64,000 nt of DNA, from positions 1 to 64,000 of the forward strand of contig CAWJCH010000013.1 in NCBI GenBank assembly GCA_963841205.1. The letters are read 5' to 3'. The DNA comes from CAWAWP01 sp963841205. Its GTDB lineage: Bacteria; Chloroflexota; Ktedonobacteria; Ktedonobacterales; JADMIN01. Position 1 is the stretch's first letter. Each line of letters begins with the position of its first letter. Shown here in pieces: positions 28,248-35,907 of the stretch. The notes under the pieces are model-generated. The model had not been told where the DNA came from. It made no database searches and saw only the letters and a program-made list of their open reading frames with translations. A program made the position numbers and the translations under genes.

Positions 28248-30734
28248 ATGACCACGCCATTGCCGGATTTCGCTGTTCTCCTGCGGCGTCTTCGGCGCGC
28301 CCGGAGATTGTCACAGGAAGATCTGGCGGGGCGCGCTGGACTGAGTGTCAGCGCGATCAGCTATCTGGAGCGCGGATTGACGCAGACGCCTCAGGCAGAC
28401 ACGGTGCATCTGCTGGCCGAGGCGCTGGCGTTAGGTGCGCAGGAAGATGCCTCCCTGAGGCGCGCGGCGCGTGGCCCACGCGATCGCACTTCGGATGGGG
28501 CGGAGGTTTCCACGTCGCCGCCTGTCGACTCCCTCGATAGCTGGCTGCCGGAGCCGTTAACCTCGCTGATCGGGCGCAGGGATGAGGTCGAGGAGGTCGC
28601 GCGCCTTTTGGCCCAGGAGCGCGTGCGGCTGGTAACGTTGACCGGTCCTGCTGGTGTGGGCAAGACACGACTGGCTCTCGAAGCGGCGGCGGCAGTGCGT
28701 AGCGAACATGTATGTGATGTGGTCTTCGTCGATCTCATCCCGATCCAGGAGCCGGAGCGTGTTGTACCAGCGATCGCGCAGGCGCTTGGCGTGCGTGAGC
28801 AAGGCGGGCGACCAGTAACCTATGAGTTACGCGCTGCCCTGGCCGAGCGGCGCCTCCTGCTCATTTTGGACAACTTTGAGCAGGTGCTGCCCGCCGCACG
28901 GGGGATCGCGAACCTGCTTGGCAGTTGCCGACATGTAAAGGTTTTGGTGACCAGCCGTGAGGCGCTGCATGTGCGCGGCGAGATCGAGCGCGCCGTCCAC
29001 CCGCTTGATGTACCCAGCTTGGATGAGCCGCCTGGGGAAGGGATTGAGCACGTCGCCGCGGTTGCCCTGTTCTTGGAGCGAGCACGGGCCGTACGACCCG
29101 AATTCGCCTTAGTGACCGCCGAGCAGGCGCAGATCGTCGCGACGATCTGCGCGCGCCTGGATGGGTTACCCCTGGCGATCGAGTTGGCGGCGGCGCGCGT
29201 GCGGAGCCTCTCACTTCGCGAACTGCGCGACCGACTTCTTGGCGAGGCGCCACTGAGCGTGTTGGCAGGGGGTGCGCGAGACCTCGCGGACCATCAACAG
29301 GCGATGCGCGCGACGATTGAATGGAGCTACCGGCTCCTCCGCCCAGAGGAGCAGTGGCTGTTCCGTGTGCTCGGCGTATTTGTGGGCGGCGCGACGGTGG
29401 ACGCCATTGAAGCGATCTCCGAGATGGCAAGCGAGGACGTTCAAGACGGTCTCAGTTCGCTCGCCGTCAAGCATCTCGTCGGCTGGAGCGAGCGCGAGGG
29501 GTTGATGTGCTATACACAACTTGTCACGCTGCGGGCCTATGCCGTTGAGCGCCTGATTGAGCACGGCGAAGATGCCGCGGCGCGGACCCGGCACGCGCGC
29601 TTCTACCTCGACCTTCTTCTCCCTTTTCGGACGATGCTGTGGGGGAGTGAGCAGTTGGCCGTCCTTGACCGTTTCGAGCTGGAGCTGGACAACGTACGGT
29701 CGGCCATTCGCTGGACGCACGAGCGCGAGGAGATTGATCTAGGACTCCGATTGGCCACTGCCGCGTGGCTCTGCTGCCATATGCGCGGACACCTGAGTGA
29801 AGGGCGTGCTTGGTTTGACCTCTTTCTTGCGCGGGCGCGGCTAGCAGAGTCGGTCTTCGACCCTATGTTGTTGGCAGATGCCCTGAGTGGCGCGGGCACG
29901 CTGGCCTACGACCAGGGTGAACTCGAGCATGCGGCGGCGCTGGTGGCGGAGAGCCTGGAGATTTGCTTGCGGATTGGGTACATTGATGGCGCAGGCGCTT
30001 CCGCAAACAATCTTGCACTTATCGCCGAGGCGCAGGGCGACTACACGCGGGCGCGGATACTGCACGAGCAGAACTTTGCTCGCGCCCGCCAGCGTGAGGA
30101 CAAAGGAGCGATGGCCAATTCGCTCGTCAACCTGGCCAGCGTTGCAGCGCAGCAGGGTATGCGCTCCGAGGCCGTGAGCCATTACGAGGCAAGTCTCACC
30201 CTCTACCGGCACATCGGGGATGTTGATAGCGGAGCAGAGGCGCTCAATGGGTTGGCAGAGCTCGCGTTGCACGACGACGATGACGAGCGTGCATGGCAAC
30301 TTGCCGATGAAAGTCTCATTTCTTGGCGTGCTTTAGGGAACACTCCGCAGATAGCGTTCGCACTCGCACAGTTGGGTGAGTTGTACCGGCGCGCCGGTGA
30401 CCTTGATGGTGCCGCTGCACGCCTGCGCGAGGCACTGGAACTCAGCCGGGCAACCGGCCGAATGTCAGCCGTACTGCGAAGCCTTGAAGGGTGCGCTTTG
30501 CTCTGCCTCGACCGTGGACACGCTGAACGGGCCGCTCAACTCCACGGCGCTGTAGCGGCCCTGCGGGATTCCTTGAAGACACCGGTTCCTCCGCTTCAGC
30601 GACGCGCCTTCGAACACTCGCTTGGAGTAATTCGCGCTGCGTTGGGCGAAGTGGACTTCGCGAGAGCGTTTGCTGATGGGCAGTCGCTTTCGTTGAACGA
30701 TGCGATGGCGCTCGCCGCGCGTGAATGGCTCTAG
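28248..30734 (+). CDS. XRE-HTH / NB-ARC (STAND) ATPase / TPR regulator
   Basis: 828 residues. Residues 8-63 form an XRE helix-turn-helix (LSQEDLAGRAGLSVSAISYLERG). The STAND ATPase follows, with Walker A GPAGVGKT at 133-140, Walker B LLLILDNFEQVL near 203, sensor VLVTSREAL, and the GLPLAIELAA motif. A winged-helix part comes next, then about 350 residues of TPR repeats (ALSGAGTLAYDQGELEHAAAL, ANNLALIAEAQGDYTRARIL, LGELYRRAGDLDGAAARLREA). This is the layout of large ligand-sensing transcription factors in actinobacteria and Chloroflexota. ATP-driven oligomerisation on signal binding is the usual model. GGAGG lies eight bases before the ATG. A hairpin follows the stop. Confidence 0.9.
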   Translation: MTTPLPDFAVLLRRLRRARRLSQEDLAGRAGLSVSAISYLERGLTQTPQADTVHLLAEALALGAQEDASLRRAARGPRDRTSDGAEVSTSPPVDSLDSWLPEPLTSLIGRRDEVEEVARLLAQERVRLVTLTGPAGVGKTRLALEAAAAVRSEHVCDVVFVDLIPIQEPERVVPAIAQALGVREQGGRPVTYELRAALAERRLLLILDNFEQVLPAARGIANLLGSCRHVKVLVTSREALHVRGEIERAVHPLDVPSLDEPPGEGIEHVAAVALFLERARAVRPEFALVTAEQAQIVATICARLDGLPLAIELAAARVRSLSLRELRDRLLGEAPLSVLAGGARDLADHQQAMRATIEWSYRLLRPEEQWLFRVLGVFVGGATVDAIEAISEMASEDVQDGLSSLAVKHLVGWSEREGLMCYTQLVTLRAYAVERLIEHGEDAAARTRHARFYLDLLLPFRTMLWGSEQLAVLDRFELELDNVRSAIRWTHEREEIDLGLRLATAAWLCCHMRGHLSEGRAWFDLFLARARLAESVFDPMLLADALSGAGTLAYDQGELEHAAALVAESLEICLRIGYIDGAGASANNLALIAEAQGDYTRARILHEQNFARARQREDKGAMANSLVNLASVAAQQGMRSEAVSHYEASLTLYRHIGDVDSGAEALNGLAELALHDDDDERAWQLADESLISWRALGNTPQIAFALAQLGELYRRAGDLDGAAARLREALELSRATGRMSAVLRSLEGCALLCLDRGHAERAAQLHGAVAALRDSLKTPVPPLQRRAFEHSLGVIRAALGEVDFARAFADGQSLSLNDAMALAAREWL

Positions 30735-30787
30735 CTTTGAACTCTCCTTGCCCACCTCCAACATGGCACTCACAGACGGCAGCTCAG

Positions 30788-30812
30788 TGCAGAGGTTCTC
30801 TTCACCTCTGCA
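30788..30812 (+). terminator. 9-bp perfect hairpin after the STAND gene
   Basis: TGCAGAGGT, 7-nt loop, ACCTCTGCA, 54 bp past the stop at 30734. No T run follows, so termination is only suggested by position. Confidence 0.4.
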
Positions 30813-31007
30813 GTGAAATGCATGAATGCATGCCGAACCATCTCCAGTGAGGCACACGCTCCTGCCAAGCGTGTCCTCCTTACCCCACCGGTTACCCCTA
30901 CGCGGGGCCAACCGTGCGCAACGCGAGGCGACCGGAGGCGACGCAAACTCGCGTGGGCAAGAGCGTCGGGCGACAGTGCACGACAATCACCAACCAACTG
31001 AAGAGGA

Positions 31008-31051
31008 CTCCAAAACCGCAGGTTGCAGGTTCGATTCCTGTCCCACCTGCC
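31008..31051 (+). repeat. tRNA-Trp 3'-half scar (att-like), copy C
   Basis: Same 44 bp, here preceded by AGGA as in copy D, so the identity extends four bases into the anticodon stem. The next base is C, so no CCA is encoded. Confidence 0.8.
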
Positions 31052-31177
31052 CCTAGAAACCCGGAAACGAAAAGGCTATATACACTTGTGCTTATGGCCG
31101 CTTCGCCATTTCGGAGACCAATGGCAGCAATCGTTGCGGGGACCTGTTGCAGATCGTCAGAAATGGGGTGCTACCCG

Positions 31178-31468
31178 CTATGCGGTATAGATGTCGTGCG
31201 TGCCCACGCGCAGCCAAATGATATGGACATCGCCTGGGTGCGGAGATGTGCCGTAGGCGAACAATGCTCGACCGTCCGGCGCCCAATGAAACTCGAAGAC
31301 GCCCTCGTGTCCCTCGAAGCGTTCGATGCCCAGGCCCCTACGGGGAGGACGGCCCGCCTTCAAATCGTCGACGAACCTGCGAACTGCTGTCTTGAACCGT
31401 CGGTGCTGTTCCGGCGTGAGGCGGCGCCAGTCGCGGAAGAATTCCGCATCAGCCTCGTACGTCGGCAT
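31178..31468 (-). CDS. RelE/ParE-like toxin
   Basis: 96 residues with the compact RelE-fold pattern: AEFFRDWRRLTPEQHRRFKTAVRRFVDDL (two helices), GVFEFHWAPDGRALFAYGT (strands), HIIWLRVGTHDIYTA (final strand). Likely a ribosome-dependent RNase or gyrase toxin; the subtype is not certain. Its ATG overlaps the antitoxin stop by one base (TAATG), which implies translational coupling. The pair is the only content between two tRNA-Trp scars, which fits a stabilising cargo. Confidence 0.75.
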   Translation of the reverse strand: MPTYEADAEFFRDWRRLTPEQHRRFKTAVRRFVDDLKAGRPPRRGLGIERFEGHEGVFEFHWAPDGRALFAYGTSPHPGDVHIIWLRVGTHDIYTA

Positions 31469-31740
31469 TAGGTGCCGCTCTTCTCAGACCCAACCTCGTC
31501 CAACGCGTTAAAGAACTCTTCGGCGCTTCCGTACCGAGCATTCTCCCCGCGTGCAGCGCGCGCCAGCGCTTCATCGAGGCCCGCCCCCCAGGCCTCGTTC
31601 TGTTGCTCAAGCGCCCGCCGTTCAGCCAGATGCTCGCGCAGGAGCATCTCAGCCAGCGCCTCCGTCGTCGTGCCGCGCTGGCGGGCGAGTGACTCGATTT
31701 CCTCGTACGTCTCATCCGAGACCTGGACTGCATGGCTCAT
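31468..31740 (-). CDS. antitoxin partner, ribbon-helix-helix type
   Basis: 90 residues. The N-terminus (MSHAVQVSDETYEEIESLAR) has the strand-helix opening of RHH DNA-binding antitoxins, and TTTEALAEMLLREHLAERRA continues the second helix. The acidic C-terminus would wrap the toxin. It stands upstream of, and overlaps, the toxin gene, which is the usual order. It probably represses its own promoter. Confidence 0.7.
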   Translation of the reverse strand: MSHAVQVSDETYEEIESLARQRGTTTEALAEMLLREHLAERRALEQQNEAWGAGLDEALARAARGENARYGSAEEFFNALDEVGSEKSGT

Positions 31741-32016
31741 CTATCGCGCCTGTTCTACCTCTTCTTCAGCGTCGTCCTCGACCGCAGTGTACCACGGTGC
31801 CGCCTCTGCGGAGTCGGTTGGACTGACCTGACCCCGCACAGTACACAGGCATTGTGCGAGGCTCGCCATCATTTAAACCGCCCCCAGTTTCGCCCCCAAC
31901 GCCGACGACCTAGCGCGATACCTGGCGGCACCTGACGGACACCTTGGGGCACAAGTCATCGGCCCTGCGACACTGGGCGACATGCTCCGAACGAGGACGT
32001 ACTCGTCGGATTAGGA

Positions 32017-32061
32017 CTCCAAAACCGCAGGTTGCAGGTTCGATTCCTGTCCCACCTGCCA
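32017..32061 (+). repeat. tRNA-Trp 3'-half scar with CCA, copy D
   Basis: Same 44 bp plus A, so this copy alone has the encoded CCA end (GCCA). It may be the original right side of the tRNA gene, or the newest att copy. The XRE/primase element begins 120 bp further on. Confidence 0.8.
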
Positions 32062-32179
32062 TCCGCTTGTATTCTGGGTTTGCGGCGACCGACCTCCGTA
32101 CCACAACCTGTACAACCGCTGCTGCCTAATTGAGCTACCGCTGCTGTTGGGCCAATCCATCATCAACGGTTTTGTCGCC

Positions 32180-32404
32180 CTAGCCCCCCTCCTTCCCCGG
32201 TTCGTCGTGCAACAACTGCTCTCGCGTGATGCCCAGAGCCTCGGCCAACTTGCGCACTGTCGCGAAGTTGGCGGCAGCCTTCTCCGCTTCTAAATTCGTC
32301 ACGGTGGGCCGCGTCAGCCCCGCGCGCTCGGCTAGCTCCGCCTGACTGTACCCGCGCCAATGCCGCCAGTGTCGCAAGTTCGGCAATGGTAGTCCCCTCG
32401 GCAT
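32180..32404 (-). CDS. XRE-family repressor of the integrated element
   Basis: 74 residues, essentially a helix-turn-helix: WRGYSQAELAERAGLTRPTV and LEAEKAAANFATVRKLAEAL. ATG 32404 has GGGGAGG upstream; a GTG at 32410 is possible. It is divergent from the plus-strand operon, with overlapping promoters between, the layout of a lysogeny-type or copy-control switch (inference). Ends in TAG. Confidence 0.8.
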   Translation of the reverse strand: MPRGLPLPNLRHWRHWRGYSQAELAERAGLTRPTVTNLEAEKAAANFATVRKLAEALGITREQLLHDEPGKEGG

Positions 32405-32422
32405 ACCCACCTCCCCTCCTGT

Positions 32423-32479
32423 AAATCATACCACGAACTTACACAGACTTGACAATGGTGTGCGATATTGGTATGATTT
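32423..32479. promoter_or_regulatory. overlapping divergent promoters with inverted repeat
   Basis: Plus strand: TTGACA (32449..32454), 17-bp spacer, TATGAT (32472..32477), a near-ideal sigma-70 promoter for the operon at 32517. The minus strand offers TATGAT (inverted from about 32426) with TTGTCA 19 bp upstream for the repressor gene. The two -35 boxes overlap (TTGACAA/TTGTCAA). AAATCATACC and GGTATGATTT form a perfect 10-bp inverted repeat covering both -10 boxes, a natural operator. Confidence 0.75.
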
Positions 32480-32516
32480 ATGTATGATTTATGTGTGGTT
32501 ACGGGGGAGGAAGACG

Positions 32517-32822
32517 ATGACCTCGACACAGGCACGGGCACTCGACATCGCGCGGCGGGACGGCTTGACGGTGGTAGGGCACGGTACGCGCAAGGCAGAC
32601 GGTCGGTCGGTCTATCTGGTGCCGAGCCGGTCACAGGCCAATCGCTTGTACGTGGTGGCGAACGAGGGCACGCACCTCTCCTGCGACTGCCCCGCTGGCA
32701 AGGTCGGCAAGGTCTGTGCTCACCGTGCGGCGGTCCACGAGTACCTGGCGGCGGGCTTGCGGGCGGCGATGGAGGCAGCGCCGTTGCTCCGCGACAACCG
32801 GCCCATCACCATCTGGAAGTAA
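32517..32822 (+). CDS. SWIM zinc-finger protein
   Basis: 101 residues. The SWIM motif is clear: LSCDCPAGKVGKVCAHRAAV (CxCx-n-CxH). SWIM domains bind DNA or proteins and recur in small proteins of actinobacterial and Chloroflexota mobile elements. ATG 32517 follows GGGGGAGG. It is the first gene of the element's plus-strand operon, 40 bp from the -10 box. Confidence 0.8.
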   Translation: MTSTQARALDIARRDGLTVVGHGTRKADGRSVYLVPSRSQANRLYVVANEGTHLSCDCPAGKVGKVCAHRAAVHEYLAAGLRAAMEAAPLLRDNRPITIWK

Positions 32823-32837
32823 AAGGAGGAGACAACC

Positions 32838-32942
32838 ATGGGCAAGCGAACGAGCGGGCTGCACGACGCGGCGCAGGGGCGGGCGGAGGCGACCGGGGAA
32901 GCAGCCCTTTTCGCGGAGGTCTACGCCTACGCCTTCCGCTAG
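32838..32942 (+). CDS. 34-residue small ORF
   Basis: It begins MGKRTSGLHDAAQGRAEATG and has AAGGAGGAG nine bases before its ATG, a very strong ribosome site 15 bp after the SWIM gene stop. No family recognised. Stop TAG. Confidence 0.45.
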   Translation: MGKRTSGLHDAAQGRAEATGEAALFAEVYAYAFR

Positions 32943-32955
32943 ACCGCTGCCCCAC

Positions 32956-32987
32956 ATGCCCCTGCTCGCTTCGGTGGGCGGGGGCAT
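32956..32987 (+). terminator. 14-bp stem with TTCG tetraloop
   Basis: ATGCCCCTGCTCGC, TTCG, GTGGGCGGGGGCAT: all 14 pairs form when G-T is allowed, closed by the extra-stable UUCG loop. There is no T run after it, so it may be an RNA stabiliser, a processing site or a DNA-level signal rather than a simple terminator. It separates the SWIM and sORF pair from the excisionase gene. Confidence 0.6.
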
Positions 32988-33074
32988 TGCTTGCCGTGGC
33001 GCAGAACAAATCGGTCGATATATGATACAATGTAGATAGTTTACTTGCATCGACACAATTATGGAGGAAGGGGC

Positions 33075-33269
33075 ATGGAGGGTGAGGCGTTGGACCGGCT
33101 GGGCGAATACGCCACGATAGACGGGGCGGCGCGGGCGGCGGGCATCACGTATTGGCAACTGGTGGGCTACATCCGGCGCAAGCAGGTGCCCACGGTCAAG
33201 CTCGGCGGCAAGACGACCCTAGTGCGCCTGAGCGATGTCGAGCGCATGAGCAAGGAGGCAACGAAGTGA
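33075..33269 (+). CDS. excisionase-like MerR-type HTH protein
   Basis: 64 residues: DGAARAAGITYWQLVGYIRRKQVPTVKLGGKTTLVRLSDVERM is the HTH_17/excisionase pattern with the wing. In integrative elements such proteins direct the integrase toward excision or regulate transfer. ATG 33075 has GGAGGAAGGGG upstream. An AT-rich stretch (TATGATACAATG near 33021) may be a second promoter. No integrase gene is present nearby. Confidence 0.75.
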   Translation: MEGEALDRLGEYATIDGAARAAGITYWQLVGYIRRKQVPTVKLGGKTTLVRLSDVERMSKEATK

Positions 33270-33469
33270 CGGACAAGACAATGCCGTACAACGGGCAGGT
33301 GGACCCGGACGGCGGGGTGTGGGTGGTGAAGCATCGGCCAGCGTATCAGACGGATGACCTGCGGGTGGCAACCTACCTGGCGCTCCAGGGCGTGACGGCA
33401 CTGGGCAAAGTAGGCGAGTTCTACGGATTCGACGCCGAACAGGCGGAGCGGGTCATGCGGAGGGCTTAG
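33266..33469 (+). CDS. hypothetical 67-residue protein
   Basis: GTG start overlaps the excisionase stop (GTGA) and has AAGGAGG seven bases upstream, so the two are translationally coupled. The sequence (DPDGGVWVVKHRPAYQTDDL, VTALGKVGEFYGFDAEQAER) is not recognised. Confidence 0.6.
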   Translation: MTDKTMPYNGQVDPDGGVWVVKHRPAYQTDDLRVATYLALQGVTALGKVGEFYGFDAEQAERVMRRA

Positions 33470-33487
33470 GAGGGACAGAGAAGACAC

Positions 33488-33712
33488 ATGAAGACGGTCA
33501 CGACGCGGGAACTGTGGGCAGCAGCCTACCTGCTCAAGAATGGCGTCGGGTTGGTGCGGACGCTCCCCGGCCAGTGGGTAGGATTCGTGTTCGACGACGC
33601 AGACGGGAGCGCCAGCCGGGCATTGGAGCGGTGGCGGCGGGACGGAGCGATGCAAGCCTTCGCCGAGAGCTACCGCGAGATACGGCGGCTGAGTCACACA
33701 GCAGCAGCCTAA
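33488..33712 (+). CDS. small protein resembling DUF5659
   Basis: 74 residues: TTRELWAAAYLLKNGVGLVR, WVGFVFDDADGSASRALERW, and a closing helix. The xxLxxAAYLLxxGxxLVR...F.FxD layout resembles DUF5659 proteins of mobile elements (from memory). A second protein with the same layout is coded at 41462..41698. AGGAGGG stands 13 bp upstream. Confidence 0.55.
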   Translation: MKTVTTRELWAAAYLLKNGVGLVRTLPGQWVGFVFDDADGSASRALERWRRDGAMQAFAESYREIRRLSHTAAA

Positions 33713-33736
33713 GGAACAAACACAGGAAGAAACAAG

Positions 33737-34675
33737 ATGAACGAGACTGACAGCAACGACACGGAGCGGAACGCGGAAGGCGCTGACTCTAGCACAAGCG
33801 CGGGATTCCAGGTCCCGGACGAACAGGCGGAGCGAGAGAAGGCGCGGCGGCGGGAACAAGACCTGTACCAGATGGCGTTTGCCTATGCGGGGAGAAGCCT
33901 GCCAGTTTTGCCTCTCAAGTCGGGGGGCAAAATGCCGCTGACGGAACATGGCCTGAACGATGCCAGCACTCGTAGCCAGGATGTGACGGACTGGTGGACG
34001 GTGAAGTGGAGGGGGGCGAATATCGGCCTCGCCATCCCCGAAGGGTTCGTGGTGTTCGATGTGGACCCCAGGAATGGCGGCTCCCTCGATATGCTGGGCG
34101 AGATTCCGAAGACGGTCATGGCGCGGACAGGCGGAGGTGGCTGGCATGTTTGGTTTAGGGTCTCCCCCGACGTAAAGCTTCGCGGCAAGACGGACCTTCC
34201 AGGGATAGACGTGAGGAAGAAAGGGAACTACGTAGTCGTCGCGCCGAGCAAACACGAGAGCGGTGGGACCTATGAGTGGGTACATAAAGTCCGGCGCATA
34301 CCATCTCCGACGCTGCGAGCGCCGGACCTGCTCGTCGAGACCGCCTCGATTCCGCAGCATTTGTTGGACCTCATCGTGGAGCAGCCCAAGCCAGTCACGA
34401 CCAGGAGCAGACAGACGATCACGAAGGGCGAGGCGAGCACGTGGCTCGACAAGGCGCTGGACAGGGCCGGGCCGTTCGGTCGGAACGAGACGGGGTTCTG
34501 GCTGGCGATGCAGCTCCGCGACGACGGCATCCCCGAGGACGAGGCCGAGGCGGTCATGATCGACTACGCGGCCAAGGTGCGGGACCAAGGCGACCACCCG
34601 TACACGGACGAGAGGGCCAGCCTAGGGCAAGCCTCCAGCGCGACCGAGGGAGCGGGCGGCGCGGCGGAACACTGA
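33737..34675 (+). CDS. bifunctional primase-polymerase (Prim-Pol) domain protein
   Basis: 312 residues. The Prim-Pol (AEP) core runs from about 40 to 215: AGRSLPVLPLKSGGKMPL, WWTVKWRGANIGLAIPEGFVVFDVDPRNGG (the catalytic hhhDhD motif as VFDVD), ARTGGGGWHVWFRV (the sxH-like motif), PGIDVRKKGNYVVVAPS. The C-terminal 80 residues resemble the small helical domain that follows Prim-Pol in phage and plasmid replicases. No helicase domain is attached. It would prime or copy the element's DNA. Ribosome site GGAAG. Confidence 0.8.
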   Translation: MNETDSNDTERNAEGADSSTSAGFQVPDEQAEREKARRREQDLYQMAFAYAGRSLPVLPLKSGGKMPLTEHGLNDASTRSQDVTDWWTVKWRGANIGLAIPEGFVVFDVDPRNGGSLDMLGEIPKTVMARTGGGGWHVWFRVSPDVKLRGKTDLPGIDVRKKGNYVVVAPSKHESGGTYEWVHKVRRIPSPTLRAPDLLVETASIPQHLLDLIVEQPKPVTTRSRQTITKGEASTWLDKALDRAGPFGRNETGFWLAMQLRDDGIPEDEAEAVMIDYAAKVRDQGDHPYTDERASLGQASSATEGAGGAAEH

Positions 34676-34764
34676 TGGTGCGCAGCAGCAGCGAAGTACA
34701 ATGCGGGGGAGAGGGAGGCTGATCGTCCCCAGACGAGCAGACGACCCATTCGCGGAATGCAAAT

Positions 34765-34793
34765 GAAGCGAATGGTTTTCCTTCATTCGCTTC
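34765..34793 (+). terminator. 10-bp hairpin after Prim-Pol, terminator-like
   Basis: GAAGCGAATG, 9-nt loop GTTTTCCTT, CATTCGCTTC, then GTTCCTTCTTT. It is 90 bp past the Prim-Pol stop and would end the operon. Confidence 0.6.
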
Positions 34794-34797
34794 GTTC

Positions 34798-35518
34798 CTT
34801 CTTTCGCAGAAAACTGAATCCAACGGCCCTGACGACACCGAGGACGTAGACGAGGACCCGCTGCTGGCGAGCATCACGGACCCGACGCGCAAGGAGCTGA
34901 TGCGCCGCATGCTGGCCGCCGACGCCACGCCCTCGGACGGAGTGGTGCAGCATCAGGGGACCAACGCGCAGCGGCGCAGGCGTGCGCAGTCGGCCCTCCT
35001 GCGCGCCGCGTGGCAGCACCTCTACCCGGGAGACGCCGTGCTCTCGCTCAGACGAGGCGAGTGCGGCGCTCAACATGGTGGGGGATGAGGGCCAGGAGGG
35101 GGAGCTGGTGCTTGACCAGATGTACGCCTTCGCCGACGCGCCGCATCGTGGCCCGCTGAGGGCGCCGCGCGCCGCCTTCATCAAGGCGCTGTGGAATGCG
35201 ACCCACCCTGAGGAGGCAATACGGCAGGCTGCGGAAAGGGCCAAGTCCGAGCCGAGCGCCGCCCGCTCGCACAAGACTCAGGATTTCCGTCGCGTCGCCG
35301 CAGTGTCTGGAGCCGAAGTCGCCACGTCGCGCCAGTCAGCAGAGCCGAAGGATGAGAGCGATGATGCGCGTTGGGAGAGACTGAAAGTGCGCGCCGCCGC
35401 TGTGGGAAGACGCTTCAAGCCCGAGCGTCCCGCCGATATGACCTTGGATGATATCGAGAAGTATGGTTGCCTATATGGAGCGCAGGGCTCGGGAGGTGGG
35501 CGCGTAAAGAGCCTCTAA
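34798..35518 (+). pseudogene. unrecognised element gene, start lost and frameshifted
   Basis: Coding-like sequence in one frame (SITDPTRKELMRRMLAADAT, RRRRAQSALLRAAWQHLYPG) shifts near 35045 into another (DEASAALNMVGDEGQEGEL, DQMYAFADAPHRGPLRAPR, TLDDIEKYGCLYGAQGSGG) and ends at 35518. No start codon with a ribosome site was found at the left. No family recognised. It could be the remainder of a helicase or regulatory gene of the Prim-Pol element. Confidence 0.45.
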
Positions 35519-35834
35519 AGGAGCGCGGGCACGGTCACGTGGTTCCAGCAGGAGCTACGTGACCCCCATCACCTGACGCCGGACGCCGAGCGCCAGGAAG
35601 TGGGACCACGCCGTGATTCCCCTCTGCATCTAGTTATGACCGCAAGTCCTGACGAGGTTCGGTAGACGCTTCAAGTAATCCCGGTTAGCCGCTCTGGCAG
35701 ACTGCCATGTGTGGACTTGATTTCTGATTCCCTCCCCGCCCTCACGACGTAGACCCCACGACCCCACCCGTGCAGGCTCCACGCGCTCTACCTTCGCTCC
35801 AGTCAGCAGATGCGAGCATGTGGTATCATCGTAT
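35519..35834. other. end of the Prim-Pol element, repeat-bearing
   Basis: No gene. A 24-bp stretch (35563..35586) is repeated exactly at 41389..41412. Its translation in one frame (PHHLTPDAERQE) resembles the other copy (HHLTPDAVRQE), so both may be tails of one lost gene. Confidence 0.5.
35563..35586 (+). repeat. 24-bp direct repeat, copy 1 (other copy 41389..41412)
   Basis: CCCCCATCACCTGACGCCGG plus ACGC, identical at both sites, with looser similarity continuing about 30 bp (GCGCCAGGA, GGGACC, GCCGT). Confidence 0.75.
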
Positions 35835-35854
35835 ATGGGTGGCCGGTCACCCAT
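35835..35854. promoter_or_regulatory. palindromic operator upstream of TetR gene
   Basis: ATGGGTGGCCGGTCACCCAT is palindromic in 18 of 20 bases. An extra half-site (ATGGGTGG) is at 35862. It lies 54 bp before the TetR start, a typical site for autoregulation, overlapping GTATCATCGTATAT promoter-like sequence. Confidence 0.6.
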
Positions 35855-35907
35855 TCATAGGATGGGTGGGCATGGTCGAACGCTAGCACAGCACAGTGGA
35901 GGAGCGG

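Larger units (their letters stand above)
30735..31177. other. intergenic region with hairpin and tRNA-Trp scar
   Basis: No gene. It holds the hairpin 30788..30812 and att-like copy C (31008..31051). Confidence 0.5.

Noticed and set aside
28248..30734. Antiviral STAND (Avs-type) defence gene
   Set aside because: An N-terminal XRE HTH with NB-ARC and TPR is the layout of transcription regulators; no nuclease or other effector domain and no defence neighbours.
33737..34675. Prim-Pol protein as a defence-associated or repair polymerase
   Set aside because: The neighbours (excisionase-like, XRE repressor, att scar) point to mobile-element replication; no nuclease, ligase or Ku is near.
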